Origin: Bacteroidota bacterium
Lineage (GTDB): Bacteria; Bacteroidota; Bacteroidia; Bacteroidales; Lentimicrobiaceae
Reading direction: 5' to 3'
NCBI GenBank assembly: GCA_023441805.1
Contig: JAEZNO010000044.1
Span: 1 to 64,000, forward strand
Length of the DNA: 64,000 bases
Shown: in pieces, positions 35,742-43,748 of the stretch
Numbering within the stretch: the first letter of the stretch is position 1
Layout of the letters: every line of letters starts with the position of its first letter
Notes under the pieces: model-generated
What the model was told of the DNA's origin: nothing
The model's input: only the letters and a program-made list of their open reading frames with translations
Database searches by the model: none
Program-made: the position numbers and the translations under genes

Positions 35742-35796
35742 GCATGTTTATCTTCATTAAGTACAACTTTAAGATCAGCAGTTCAACCAATTTTTA

Positions 35797-35804
35797 TACT
35801 TTTG
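35797..35804 (+). promoter_or_regulatory. Candidate -7 promoter box for iorA
   Basis: TACTTTTG (TAnnTTTG) lies 40 bases before the iorA ATG, in a suitable place to drive the iorA-iorB-M23 gene group. Confidence 0.4.
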
Positions 35805-35843
35805 CCCATACTGTTCACATTGACAACAATTAAACTATAGATA

Positions 35844-37469
35844 ATGCAAAAATTATTATTACTGGGTGATGAAGCAATTGCCCAGGGAGCTATTGATGCA
35901 GGAGTTACCGGTGTTTACGCTTATCCCGGCACACCATCGACTGAAATCACAGAATATGTGATGCACTCTAAAGAAGCAAAATCCGGCACCATTAAGGCAG
36001 CCTGGGGAACTAATGAAAAAACTGCCCTTGAGACAGCACTCGGTGTCTCATATACAGGTAAAAGGGCTATGGTTTGTATGAAACATGTCGGTCTTAATGT
36101 TGCAGCCGACGGTTTCATTAATTCCGCTATTACAGGGGCTAACGGAGGCCTTATTGTTCTGGCGGCTGATGATCCGTCAATGCACTCTTCACAGAATGAA
36201 CAGGATTCACGCTTCTATGGCAAATTTGCTATGGTACCTGTACTTGAACCGGGTAACCAACAGGAAGCGTATGACATGGTTCACTATGGTTTCAATCTTA
36301 GTGAAAAGTATGGTATTCCCGTTTTAATGAGAGTCACAACCCGACTCGCTCATTCACGAGCAGGTGTTGTTACAAAAGAAAAGAAGCAACAAAATGACCT
36401 TAAATTACCTGAGAATCCTAAGCAGTTTATTCTTTTACCGGCATTGGCAAGGAAGAGATATAAATTACTCTTGGAAAATCAGGAGAAATTTGGAGTTGAA
36501 TCAGATAATTCACCATTCAATTTCCTCATTGACAATCCTGACAAGAAGCTAGGAATCATTGCATGTGGTTTAGCATATAACTACTTAATTGAAAATTTTG
36601 CCGACCAAAAGGTGCCACACCCTGTGCTGAGGATTGGTCAATATCCTCTTCCTGAAAAACTGATCAATGAATTCTACAATAATTGTGAGTCTATACTTGT
36701 ACTTGAAGATGGCGCTCCAATTGTAGAAGAAATGTTGAGAGGTTTTATTAATAATGGTAAAACTATTCGAGGCAGATTAGATGGAAGTATTCCCCGTGAT
36801 GGTGAACTAAACCCCAATATTGTCGCAGCTGCACTTGGGATGCATGTCCCATCATTAAATGTAATTCCCTCAATTGTTGCAGCACGCCCGCCTTCATTAT
36901 GTAAGGGTTGTCCCCATATTTATAGTTATAATGCATTAAACGAAGCACTTGCCGAATATTCGAAAGGTAGGGTATTTGCTGATATTGGCTGTTACACCCT
37001 TGGTGCACTTGAACCTTTTAATTCAATTAACTCATGCGTTGATATGGGTGCTTCGATAACGATGGCTAAAGGTGCTGCAGATGCTGGTTTAATACCTTCT
37101 GTGGCTGTTATTGGCGATTCAACTTTTACTCATTCAGGGATGACAGGCTTATTGGATGCAGTCAATTCTAAATCCAATATTACTGTGATGATACTTGACA
37201 ATGAAACAACCGGTATGACCGGCGGACAGGATTCAGCAGCCTTGGGTAAGATTGAATCTATTTGCATGGCTTTGGGAGTTGAGAAAGATCATATTAAAGT
37301 CATTAACCCCTCCCCAAAAGCTCATGAGGAGAATCTTGCTATCCTTAAAGATGAAATTAATTATCCCGGAGTTTCTGTTATTATTCCTCGCAGGGAATGT
37401 ATTCAAACAGCAACCAGAAGAATGAAGGAAGTTAGAAAAAAATCAACAACTGAAACAGTCAACGCATAA
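35844..37469 (+). CDS. iorA: Indolepyruvate:ferredoxin oxidoreductase alpha subunit
   Basis: IorA with IorB oxidatively decarboxylates aryl pyruvates (from aromatic amino acids) to aryl-acetyl-CoA and reduces ferredoxin, or runs in reverse. The 541-residue protein has the pyrimidine-binding domain (GDEAIAQGAIDAGVTGVYAYPGTPSTE near residues 8-34 in successive segments), the CKGCPHIYSY motif near 352, and the thiamin diphosphate domain with GDSTFTHSG and ILDNETTGMTGGQ. Classic IorA proteins carry a C-terminal domain with two 4Fe-4S clusters; this one stops soon after IIPRRECIQ, so those cysteine clusters are missing. Its stop and the iorB start overlap by one base. Whether electrons pass via a separate ferredoxin is unknown. 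Confidence 0.88.
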   Translation: MQKLLLLGDEAIAQGAIDAGVTGVYAYPGTPSTEITEYVMHSKEAKSGTIKAAWGTNEKTALETALGVSYTGKRAMVCMKHVGLNVAADGFINSAITGANGGLIVLAADDPSMHSSQNEQDSRFYGKFAMVPVLEPGNQQEAYDMVHYGFNLSEKYGIPVLMRVTTRLAHSRAGVVTKEKKQQNDLKLPENPKQFILLPALARKRYKLLLENQEKFGVESDNSPFNFLIDNPDKKLGIIACGLAYNYLIENFADQKVPHPVLRIGQYPLPEKLINEFYNNCESILVLEDGAPIVEEMLRGFINNGKTIRGRLDGSIPRDGELNPNIVAAALGMHVPSLNVIPSIVAARPPSLCKGCPHIYSYNALNEALAEYSKGRVFADIGCYTLGALEPFNSINSCVDMGASITMAKGAADAGLIPSVAVIGDSTFTHSGMTGLLDAVNSKSNITVMILDNETTGMTGGQDSAALGKIESICMALGVEKDHIKVINPSPKAHEENLAILKDEINYPGVSVIIPRRECIQTATRRMKEVRKKSTTETVNA

Positions 37470-38059
37470 TGAAAAAAGATATAATATTAGCCGGTGTAGG
37501 CGGACAAGGAATATTATCAATTGCCGCTACTATTGGAACAGCCGCTCTGAATGCAGGGCTCTATTTGAAACAGGCTGAAGTTCATGGAATGAGCCAAAGA
37601 GGTGGTGACGTACAGTCCAATCTTCGTATTTCAGATAAACCAATCGCCTCTGATCTTATTCCGGCAGGAAAAGCTGATATGATCATTTCGGTTGAGCCTA
37701 TGGAATCATTAAGATACCTGCCAATGTTGTCGAAAGACGGATGGGTGGTAACTAATACCAAACCATTTGTAAACATCAAGAATTACCCTGAAATGGATAG
37801 CATAATGAAGGAAATTGAATCACTTCCCAATCAAGTTGCTTTCGATGCTGATGAAATTGCCAAAGAATTAGGATCTCCTAAATCAGCTAACATGGTTATT
37901 TTAGGTGCTGCATGCCCATTCCTTGATATATCACTCGAAGAATTGCAAAATGCAATTAAAGCAATTTTTAGACGTAAAGGAGAGGAAGTCATTCAAGCTA
38001 ATCTAAATGCATTAAACGCAGGGTATGAAATAACTCACAAAAAAATAAACTTAAATTAA
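37469..38059 (+). CDS. iorB: Indolepyruvate:ferredoxin oxidoreductase beta subunit
   Basis: The 196-residue subunit corresponds to the gamma-type domain of 2-oxoacid:ferredoxin oxidoreductases. It begins with GVGGQGILSIAATIG, followed by EVHGMSQRGGDVQSNLRIS and, further on, VSVEPMESLRYLP-like ISVEPMESLRYLP, all typical. It forms the active complex with IorA. Both ends overlap neighbouring genes by a single base (TAATG), so iorA, iorB and the M23 gene are likely translated in a coupled way from one message. Confidence 0.9.
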   Translation: MKKDIILAGVGGQGILSIAATIGTAALNAGLYLKQAEVHGMSQRGGDVQSNLRISDKPIASDLIPAGKADMIISVEPMESLRYLPMLSKDGWVVTNTKPFVNIKNYPEMDSIMKEIESLPNQVAFDADEIAKELGSPKSANMVILGAACPFLDISLEELQNAIKAIFRRKGEEVIQANLNALNAGYEITHKKINLN

Positions 38060-39336
38060 TGCGGAAATTCCTCACTAAGAAGAATCTGATTGTAGGGGCA
38101 GTATTATTTGTTCTGATATTGATAGTTACTTTTTCGCTTGATTATTATTTTACCGGACTTGACAAAGCACCGGTAGCTGATAATCAATATTTGCCTGAAC
38201 CCAGAGTAGAATATGGTATTGTTATCGATTCATTTCAGGTAGTTAAAGACGAAGTAAAACAAGGTGAAAATCTGTCGATAATACTTCAGCAATATAACCT
38301 TGATATGATGACTATCGAAAGATTAGTACAGAAGTCTGCCGGTATTTTCGATGTCAGAAAGATAAAGAAAGGCAATAAATATACTGTTCTGCTTACTCAG
38401 GATTCAATTCAAAGGGCGCATTATTTTATCTACGAAAGCACACCTACTCAATATATAGTATTTGAAGCAGGCGACTCTCTTCACGTTCATTCAGGAGAAA
38501 AGGAAGTTGTTGCCAAAATCAAAACTGCCTCGGGTACAATATCTTCTTCATTGTGGAATACCATGGCTGAGATGAAGGCTAATCCTAATCTGACTATTGC
38601 GTTGAGTGAAATATTTGCATGGACAATTGATTTTTATGCAATTCAAAAGGGTGATAATTTTACGGCAATTTACGAGGAATTATTTGTTGATGGAGAACCA
38701 GTTGGTTTAGGGAATATTCTCTCAGCCCGGTTTAATCATAATGGCAAAGACAATTTTGCATTTAGATTCATCCAGGATGGTACTGCTGACTATTTTGATG
38801 AAAAAGGACAAAGTGTTAGAAGGGCTTTCCTTAAATCACCACTTAAATTCTCAAGAATTTCGTCAAGGTTTTCAAACAGCAGAATGCATCCTGTTTTACG
38901 CATCAGGCGACCTCACCATGGAGTAGATTATGCAGCTCCTAAAGGAACTCCTGTACATGCTATTGGTAGTGGAACTGTAACAGATGTCAGGTATGCAGGC
39001 GGTGCCGGAAGAATGGTAAAAATTCGGCATAATTCTACGTACTCTACTGCATACCTGCACTTAAGCGGATATGGTAAAGGAATCAAAACCGGTGCACATG
39101 TTCAACAGGGACAGGTTATTGGATATGTAGGTAGCTCAGGATTATCAACAGGGCCTCATTTAGATTTTCGCTTCTATAAAAACGGAACTCCGGTTGATCC
39201 ACTAAAAGTTGAATCACCTCCATCAGTCCCTGTGAATGATAAGTATATGGCTGATTTTACTAAAGTAAGACTTGATCAGGCAAGGAAGCTTGATTCATTG
39301 AGCATGCCTCAAAAAGCATCACTAATGCCGTTATAA
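38059..39336 (+). CDS. M23 family (LytM-like) peptidase with altered HxH motif
   Basis: The 425-residue protein has one N-terminal membrane helix (about 9-28), a long extracytoplasmic region with an OapA/LysM-like segment (QGENLSIILQQYNLD, about 73-87) and a C-terminal M23 peptidase domain (about 280-385). The first metal motif, HHGVDYAAPKGTPV, gives the usual His and Asp ligands, and AYLHLSGYGKG follows. The second motif reads GPHLDFRF where most M23 enzymes have HLHFE, so the third zinc ligand is Asp instead of His. Such proteins cut cell-wall cross-links or act as non-enzymatic activators of amidases. It overlaps iorB by one base, although its job seems unrelated. Confidence 0.88.
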   Translation: MRKFLTKKNLIVGAVLFVLILIVTFSLDYYFTGLDKAPVADNQYLPEPRVEYGIVIDSFQVVKDEVKQGENLSIILQQYNLDMMTIERLVQKSAGIFDVRKIKKGNKYTVLLTQDSIQRAHYFIYESTPTQYIVFEAGDSLHVHSGEKEVVAKIKTASGTISSSLWNTMAEMKANPNLTIALSEIFAWTIDFYAIQKGDNFTAIYEELFVDGEPVGLGNILSARFNHNGKDNFAFRFIQDGTADYFDEKGQSVRRAFLKSPLKFSRISSRFSNSRMHPVLRIRRPHHGVDYAAPKGTPVHAIGSGTVTDVRYAGGAGRMVKIRHNSTYSTAYLHLSGYGKGIKTGAHVQQGQVIGYVGSSGLSTGPHLDFRFYKNGTPVDPLKVESPPSVPVNDKYMADFTKVRLDQARKLDSLSMPQKASLMPL

Positions 39337-39354
39337 GCTTTAATGACAGGGCGT

Positions 39355-39395
39355 AAAAAAGCAGGGGTGAATTGTCCACCCCTGCTTTTTCTTTT
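39355..39395. terminator. Strong bidirectional terminator between convergent genes
   Basis: A 9-bp stem GCAGGGGTG/CACCCCTGC (39361-39369 with 39377-39385) is flanked by A6 on the left and T5 on the right, giving a T run in either direction. It separates the plus-strand M23 gene from the minus-strand T9SS gene. Confidence 0.92.
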
Positions 39396-39438
39396 AACTA
39401 CTAACCTAAGTAACAAACTATTACTTTATGATTACCAA

Positions 39439-41292
39439 TTACTTAACGATCATTTTGTTTGATATAGTATACTCATTTACAGTAAAACTATAAGTATACA
39501 CACCCTTGGTTAATTTTTGAGCATTTAAAGGAATTATATACTGCCCCTCGGGATATGATCTCTCAGCAGTCTGAGCCACAAGTCTTCCTGTTATATCAAA
39601 CACTCGCAACGACACTTTAGAGGTTTTATCAACTTCAAGCACAAAGCTGGTAAAATCGCTAAAGGGGTTTGGATAATTTTGTGATACTCTGAATCCCGGT
39701 AATGGAGCCTCATTGACCTTCACTAATACTGACTTAGGTATTTCCAAGTATGTGATAGAATTTATCGTCGGTGCATCCATATCACCTAATGTTGATAAAC
39801 CGGGTTCCTGATCTACCTGGTATATGAGATGTAAATTTTCATCTGATCTGGCAGCCAGGGTTGGGTACACATTTTCGTTCATTGATTGAGTAGGATCAAT
39901 CGTAAGATCAAGATGAGATCCCCATGTCATACCTCCATCAATTGACACCCTGGCCCAGAGATGTCTGTACATCTGACTGCCATCATCAAAACCTTCTGCC
40001 ACACCTGAGTACACCAGGAATATTCTATCCATATCATCTATCGTAAGTTGAGGCATACTAGAAAGTCCAACATAGTAAAGCCCAAGACTCTGGAAATTTG
40101 TGCCTATTAAATCAATTTGCCCGTTGTCATCCAAATCCAGCATATTGCCTATTAATTGCCCGGTTTCCACCAAATTCACAGGATTCAATGCTTCCATGTC
40201 TCCACTTGTCCATGTGTCCATATCCTCATTCCAATAAGCAATTCCATCAACATAAGGGAACCAACCGGTAATACCCGGTGTATTTCCCGTAGTATCCGGG
40301 AAGAATACAGTTCTGCTCACTCCAAATGCCAAATGTAGTTTTCCTTCATTGTCAAAAGCTAGGCTTGCGGCGCCATCCGGAGAATAGAAAGTATCTGTCA
40401 TTTCGTTATTCCACATCGGATAAGGATGTTCCCATACAGTAGTTTTATCCCAATTATCGCCATTATCGTTTGATCTCATTATGAATAGATCATTCCATCT
40501 GTCTGCGACTACAAAAGCAATCATACTGTCTTTTGGCTCGGCCCATGAATAAGTTTCAGTATTTAGCCCATAAAAATCATCTGAGGTCATACCTTCCATG
40601 ATTCTGGCCTGAGTTTCCCAAGTTTCGCCTGCATCCATTGAACGGTAATATAAGATGGCAGGTGTAAGACCTTCATACATGTCATAAGTATTGACAAGCA
40701 TATGTATCATCATATTATCATCACCTGTACTTATTAAACGAGGCCATGAAAGATGAACAGTAGAATTAGGATTTGGTATCAAATACTCTTCCCAATCTCC
40801 TTCTCCCAATGTATCTCTTCTGTTAATAATAATTCCCTGAGAATTATGGTGTGCTGCAATTATTTCACCATCTCCGGCAGGAGAATAAGAAGGCCACCCT
40901 GCCCTTTCAGTTTCTAATCTGGAAGTTGGCATAGAGCTCCATGATGATCCATCAAAAAAAGCATAACCCGAACCTCTGTCTTGATAGTTGTTCTCAGTCT
41001 CATTACCCATCATCCACACTGCAGCCATTCTTCCATCAGGATAGACATAAAATCTATTAGAAGGCGCTGCATTTCTTGATTGTAAATCCCAATATGTGGT
41101 GCCGATAACAGTCTCATTATAAGCTGTAGGAGCTTTTACCAGATTATTGGGTTGTAAATAAAAAGGAACATCAATGTTACGACTAGTCTTATAGAAGGGT
41201 AGCATTATTTCGGATAAATTTTTAGGAATGCTTTGCGAGTATGCCATTAATCCAATAAATAATGACACAATGATTAGGTACACCTTTTTCAT
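39439..41292 (-). CDS. T9SS-exported BNR/sialidase-like repeat protein
   Basis: The 617-residue protein has a signal peptide (1-20, ending LMAYSQ), a body with BNR/Asp-box-like repeats (SMDAGETWET, SNDNGDNWDK, SIDGGMTWGS) expected to make a beta-propeller, and a type A T9SS sorting domain (about 540-617; NYPNPFSD, GRLVAQTAE, GVYTYSFTVN, ending KMIVK). A sialidase active site (for example an FRIP/Y arginine motif) is not seen, so an enzymatic function should not be assumed; binding or structural roles are equally possible. It is the first and most diverged of three neighbouring T9SS proteins on this strand. Confidence 0.75.
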   Translation of the reverse strand: MKKVYLIIVSLFIGLMAYSQSIPKNLSEIMLPFYKTSRNIDVPFYLQPNNLVKAPTAYNETVIGTTYWDLQSRNAAPSNRFYVYPDGRMAAVWMMGNETENNYQDRGSGYAFFDGSSWSSMPTSRLETERAGWPSYSPAGDGEIIAAHHNSQGIIINRRDTLGEGDWEEYLIPNPNSTVHLSWPRLISTGDDNMMIHMLVNTYDMYEGLTPAILYYRSMDAGETWETQARIMEGMTSDDFYGLNTETYSWAEPKDSMIAFVVADRWNDLFIMRSNDNGDNWDKTTVWEHPYPMWNNEMTDTFYSPDGAASLAFDNEGKLHLAFGVSRTVFFPDTTGNTPGITGWFPYVDGIAYWNEDMDTWTSGDMEALNPVNLVETGQLIGNMLDLDDNGQIDLIGTNFQSLGLYYVGLSSMPQLTIDDMDRIFLVYSGVAEGFDDGSQMYRHLWARVSIDGGMTWGSHLDLTIDPTQSMNENVYPTLAARSDENLHLIYQVDQEPGLSTLGDMDAPTINSITYLEIPKSVLVKVNEAPLPGFRVSQNYPNPFSDFTSFVLEVDKTSKVSLRVFDITGRLVAQTAERSYPEGQYIIPLNAQKLTKGVYTYSFTVNEYTISNKMIVK

Positions 41293-41440
41293 ATTGCTAT
41301 TTTTTAGTTATCTTAGTATATAAGAGTTAAACTAATAAAGTAACAATCAGATCATGATCATGTTATCACCTTATGCATTATTTGTTTTCTACTTAAGGGC
41401 TTAATTAATATACTTTTAGGGTTTGTGTAGCAAACCCAAT

Positions 41441-41478
41441 AAAAAAGAGGCCATCCTTTTAAGACAGCCTCTTTTTTA
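41441..41478 (-). terminator. Rho-independent terminator after the second T9SS BNR gene
   Basis: An 11-bp perfect stem AAAAAAGAGGC/GCCTCTTTTTT (41441-41451 with 41467-41477) lies 20 bases past the stop of the gene that begins at 43426. It could work in either direction. Confidence 0.88.
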
Positions 41479-41497
41479 AAGTATTTTATTAAAAGAC

Positions 41498-43426
41498 TTA
41501 TTTAACAGTCATTTTGCGTGACATACGTTCGCCGTTTGCTGTAACAGTATAGATATACATTCCAGATGTCAGGTTATTAGCATCAATATTGATGATATGG
41601 CTACCTGCATTGTACTGCTGGTTTGCGATTTCAGCTACCTTCCTACCCATCATATTGAAAATCTCAACTGTAACATTAGCAGATTTGCTAAGTGTAACTT
41701 TAATTTGAGAGTTGCCTGCAAATGGGTTTGGATAGTTCTGGTCAAGGTTGAAGCTTGAAATAGCAGGAATTGTTTCTACATCTACGATTGTGAAATCGTT
41801 CTCGACAACAATAATACCATTAGTATATGAGTGCATGATAACATCATCACCTGTTCCTTGTTCAAGTTGTGGTCTTGAAGTTGTTAAAGGAATTGTGTAT
41901 TGATCACCATCCTGGAATATCAGGTCACCAACATGCATCCAGAAGTTTTCTCCCCAGAAATCACCTAAAGCAGTTTCATTAACAGGAAGAGTCATCATGT
42001 TATTAGCAACATCAAATCCCCAGGTAAAGATATCAGGTTGAGAATTCATAGTTACACCACCACCATAAAACTTAGGATCAGTATCAGCCCATGTGAGGAA
42101 CAATTTTGTTGCATCCTCTGATGTGCTGAATGCCAAGCGGTGATCCCAGCCTACACCAAAACCAAGTGATTCGTCAGCAGCGTCGGTACGGATTGTATCT
42201 ACGTATACAGCATTCCATGATCCGTCACCTTGCATAAATACGTCAAATAACATGTAAGGATCATTGTAGAAATAATTCAAAGAATCCGGATGTATTGAAG
42301 AAGTACTTACCAGTGGACCAGCAATGTGTAGATTCCCATTATGGTCAATAGTATAAGCGTTTTCAATTGAAACAGATGTTGAAGTAGGGATCCATTTGTT
42401 GTACCAACGTGGGATAACTAAATCCGGGTCTGATGCAGTACCGTAAAGATACTCCTGGAATACTTCGATTGTTGAATAGTCAAATCCCGGAACCTTGTCC
42501 CATGTCAGACCACCGTCAACAGTTTTGAAAACAACCGGCCATTCAACACCGTATTCATTGTATTCCGGATCAATACCTGTTCCAACAAGATAGCCTAAAG
42601 AACCATCCTGAGTAAATACCATACTTACTGCATCTAACCTATTGTTTTCAGCAAGTTCAAAGTTTACATTAACAAGGTCTGTGTCCCAGTCAACCTTATT
42701 GGTGGTCGGATTCCAAACTCCATTCATAACTTCAATCCCTGCATAAATTGGTGCAGTTGATGTTCCGTCGAGTCTGCGTGAAGCTACGTGGAATTTACCA
42801 TCTGATGTAGCAGTTAATTTGATATTCAGGATATTCTGATATGTACTTGAATTGGCATATGGAAATGTGTTAAAATCCAAGTCAGATGTTCCATCTAACT
42901 TCACACTACCATAAAAGTTCTCAACCCAATTAGAACCATTTGTAACAGGTCCTACAAATACTGCATACATATTAGCAGGATCAGTATTTCCTTCAGGATT
43001 GTAAAGTTCAATACTGGGGTAACGAAGAAACTTACCATTTCCGCTGATGATAAAATGAGAGAAAGTTTCACCTCTATCAGTTGAGTAAGCAAATCCCAAA
43101 TCGTTTCCGGTTGCTCCAAAAGGACCACCAGCTCTAGTTCCGAAAAGAACCATATTATTAGCAGGGTCAGTTCTGATAATTGACTGATCAGTGTTTAAGA
43201 TTCCAAAGATGTTAATTGAAGAAGCAATCTCTAATTTGGTAATATCCCTGCTAACCAAAGATTTAGGATTAAATAATCCTGAAAAGGTTGCTTCTGCATT
43301 CTGATCGATGTACTCCATACCTACAGGTTTTACCTGTGCCTTATAGAGTGACGGCTTTCCAGCTTTCTGTGCACCTGCAAATAATGCAATGCTTAAAGCC
43401 AATGTTAAGAGTAATGATTTTTTCAT
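41498..43426 (-). CDS. T9SS-exported BNR-like repeat protein (paralogue A)
   Basis: This 642-residue protein begins with a signal peptide (1-19, ending LFAGAQ) and ends with a T9SS sorting domain (about 565-642; NYPNPFAGNS, GRKVAEIAN, GMYIYTVTANGERMSRKMTVK split by turns). Between them are BNR-type segments STDRGETFSHF and TVDGGLTWDKVPGFD and long conserved stretches such as YNPEGNTDPANMYAVF and WADTDPKFYG. Most of these are shared with the next gene upstream, so the two arose by tandem duplication. No catalytic residues are identified. Acidic residues and DxD-like loops could bind calcium, as is common in secreted propellers, but this is inference. Confidence 0.72.
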   Translation of the reverse strand: MKKSLLLTLALSIALFAGAQKAGKPSLYKAQVKPVGMEYIDQNAEATFSGLFNPKSLVSRDITKLEIASSINIFGILNTDQSIIRTDPANNMVLFGTRAGGPFGATGNDLGFAYSTDRGETFSHFIISGNGKFLRYPSIELYNPEGNTDPANMYAVFVGPVTNGSNWVENFYGSVKLDGTSDLDFNTFPYANSSTYQNILNIKLTATSDGKFHVASRRLDGTSTAPIYAGIEVMNGVWNPTTNKVDWDTDLVNVNFELAENNRLDAVSMVFTQDGSLGYLVGTGIDPEYNEYGVEWPVVFKTVDGGLTWDKVPGFDYSTIEVFQEYLYGTASDPDLVIPRWYNKWIPTSTSVSIENAYTIDHNGNLHIAGPLVSTSSIHPDSLNYFYNDPYMLFDVFMQGDGSWNAVYVDTIRTDAADESLGFGVGWDHRLAFSTSEDATKLFLTWADTDPKFYGGGVTMNSQPDIFTWGFDVANNMMTLPVNETALGDFWGENFWMHVGDLIFQDGDQYTIPLTTSRPQLEQGTGDDVIMHSYTNGIIVVENDFTIVDVETIPAISSFNLDQNYPNPFAGNSQIKVTLSKSANVTVEIFNMMGRKVAEIANQQYNAGSHIINIDANNLTSGMYIYTVTANGERMSRKMTVK

Positions 43427-43645
43427 GTTGTAATTATTGATTAGGATAATAATTAGTTTTAGTGATTTTGACTTCGCTAATTTATGGATAAACCCTTCAC
43501 CTTTGCATCTTGTTTAAAAAAAAAGTACAAAAACACAACAAAAAGGGAAATTCCAGACTGAAATCGCTATTATTTAGAGGTCTATATAGTTGATAGTTAG
43601 TAAACTACAGTAAGAATGTTTTAGAGCATAACAGAGTACTTCTCA
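43427..43645. other. Intergenic region between the two T9SS paralogues
   Basis: The 322-base gap between the genes holds no open frame. Bases 43427-43645 are AT-rich and should contain the promoter of the gene starting at 43426, although no clear TAnnTTTG box is seen; the rest is an inverted repeat and a terminator. Confidence 0.5.
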
Positions 43646-43695
43646 TTTTTGTTCCCCGGACAATAAAAATTACAAATTCTAAAGGGGAACAAAAA
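43646..43695. repeat. 12-bp inverted repeat next to a terminator
   Basis: TTTTTGTTCCCC (43646-43657) and GGGGAACAAAAA (43684-43695) are perfect inverted copies around a 26-base loop. The right arm shares its A tract with the T run of the neighbouring minus-strand terminator. Confidence 0.85.
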
Positions 43696-43725
43696 AAAGG
43701 CCGCCTCATTGTGAGACAGCCTTTT
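43691..43725 (-). terminator. Rho-independent terminator after the third T9SS BNR gene
   Basis: On the minus strand AAAAGGC pairs with GCC-TTTT (43695-43701 with 43719-43725) with an inner CTCA/TGAG stem, followed by eight T. It is 24 bases past the stop of the gene starting at 45692. Confidence 0.82.
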
Positions 43726-43748
43726 AATCCAAAACAAATCATGAAAAG

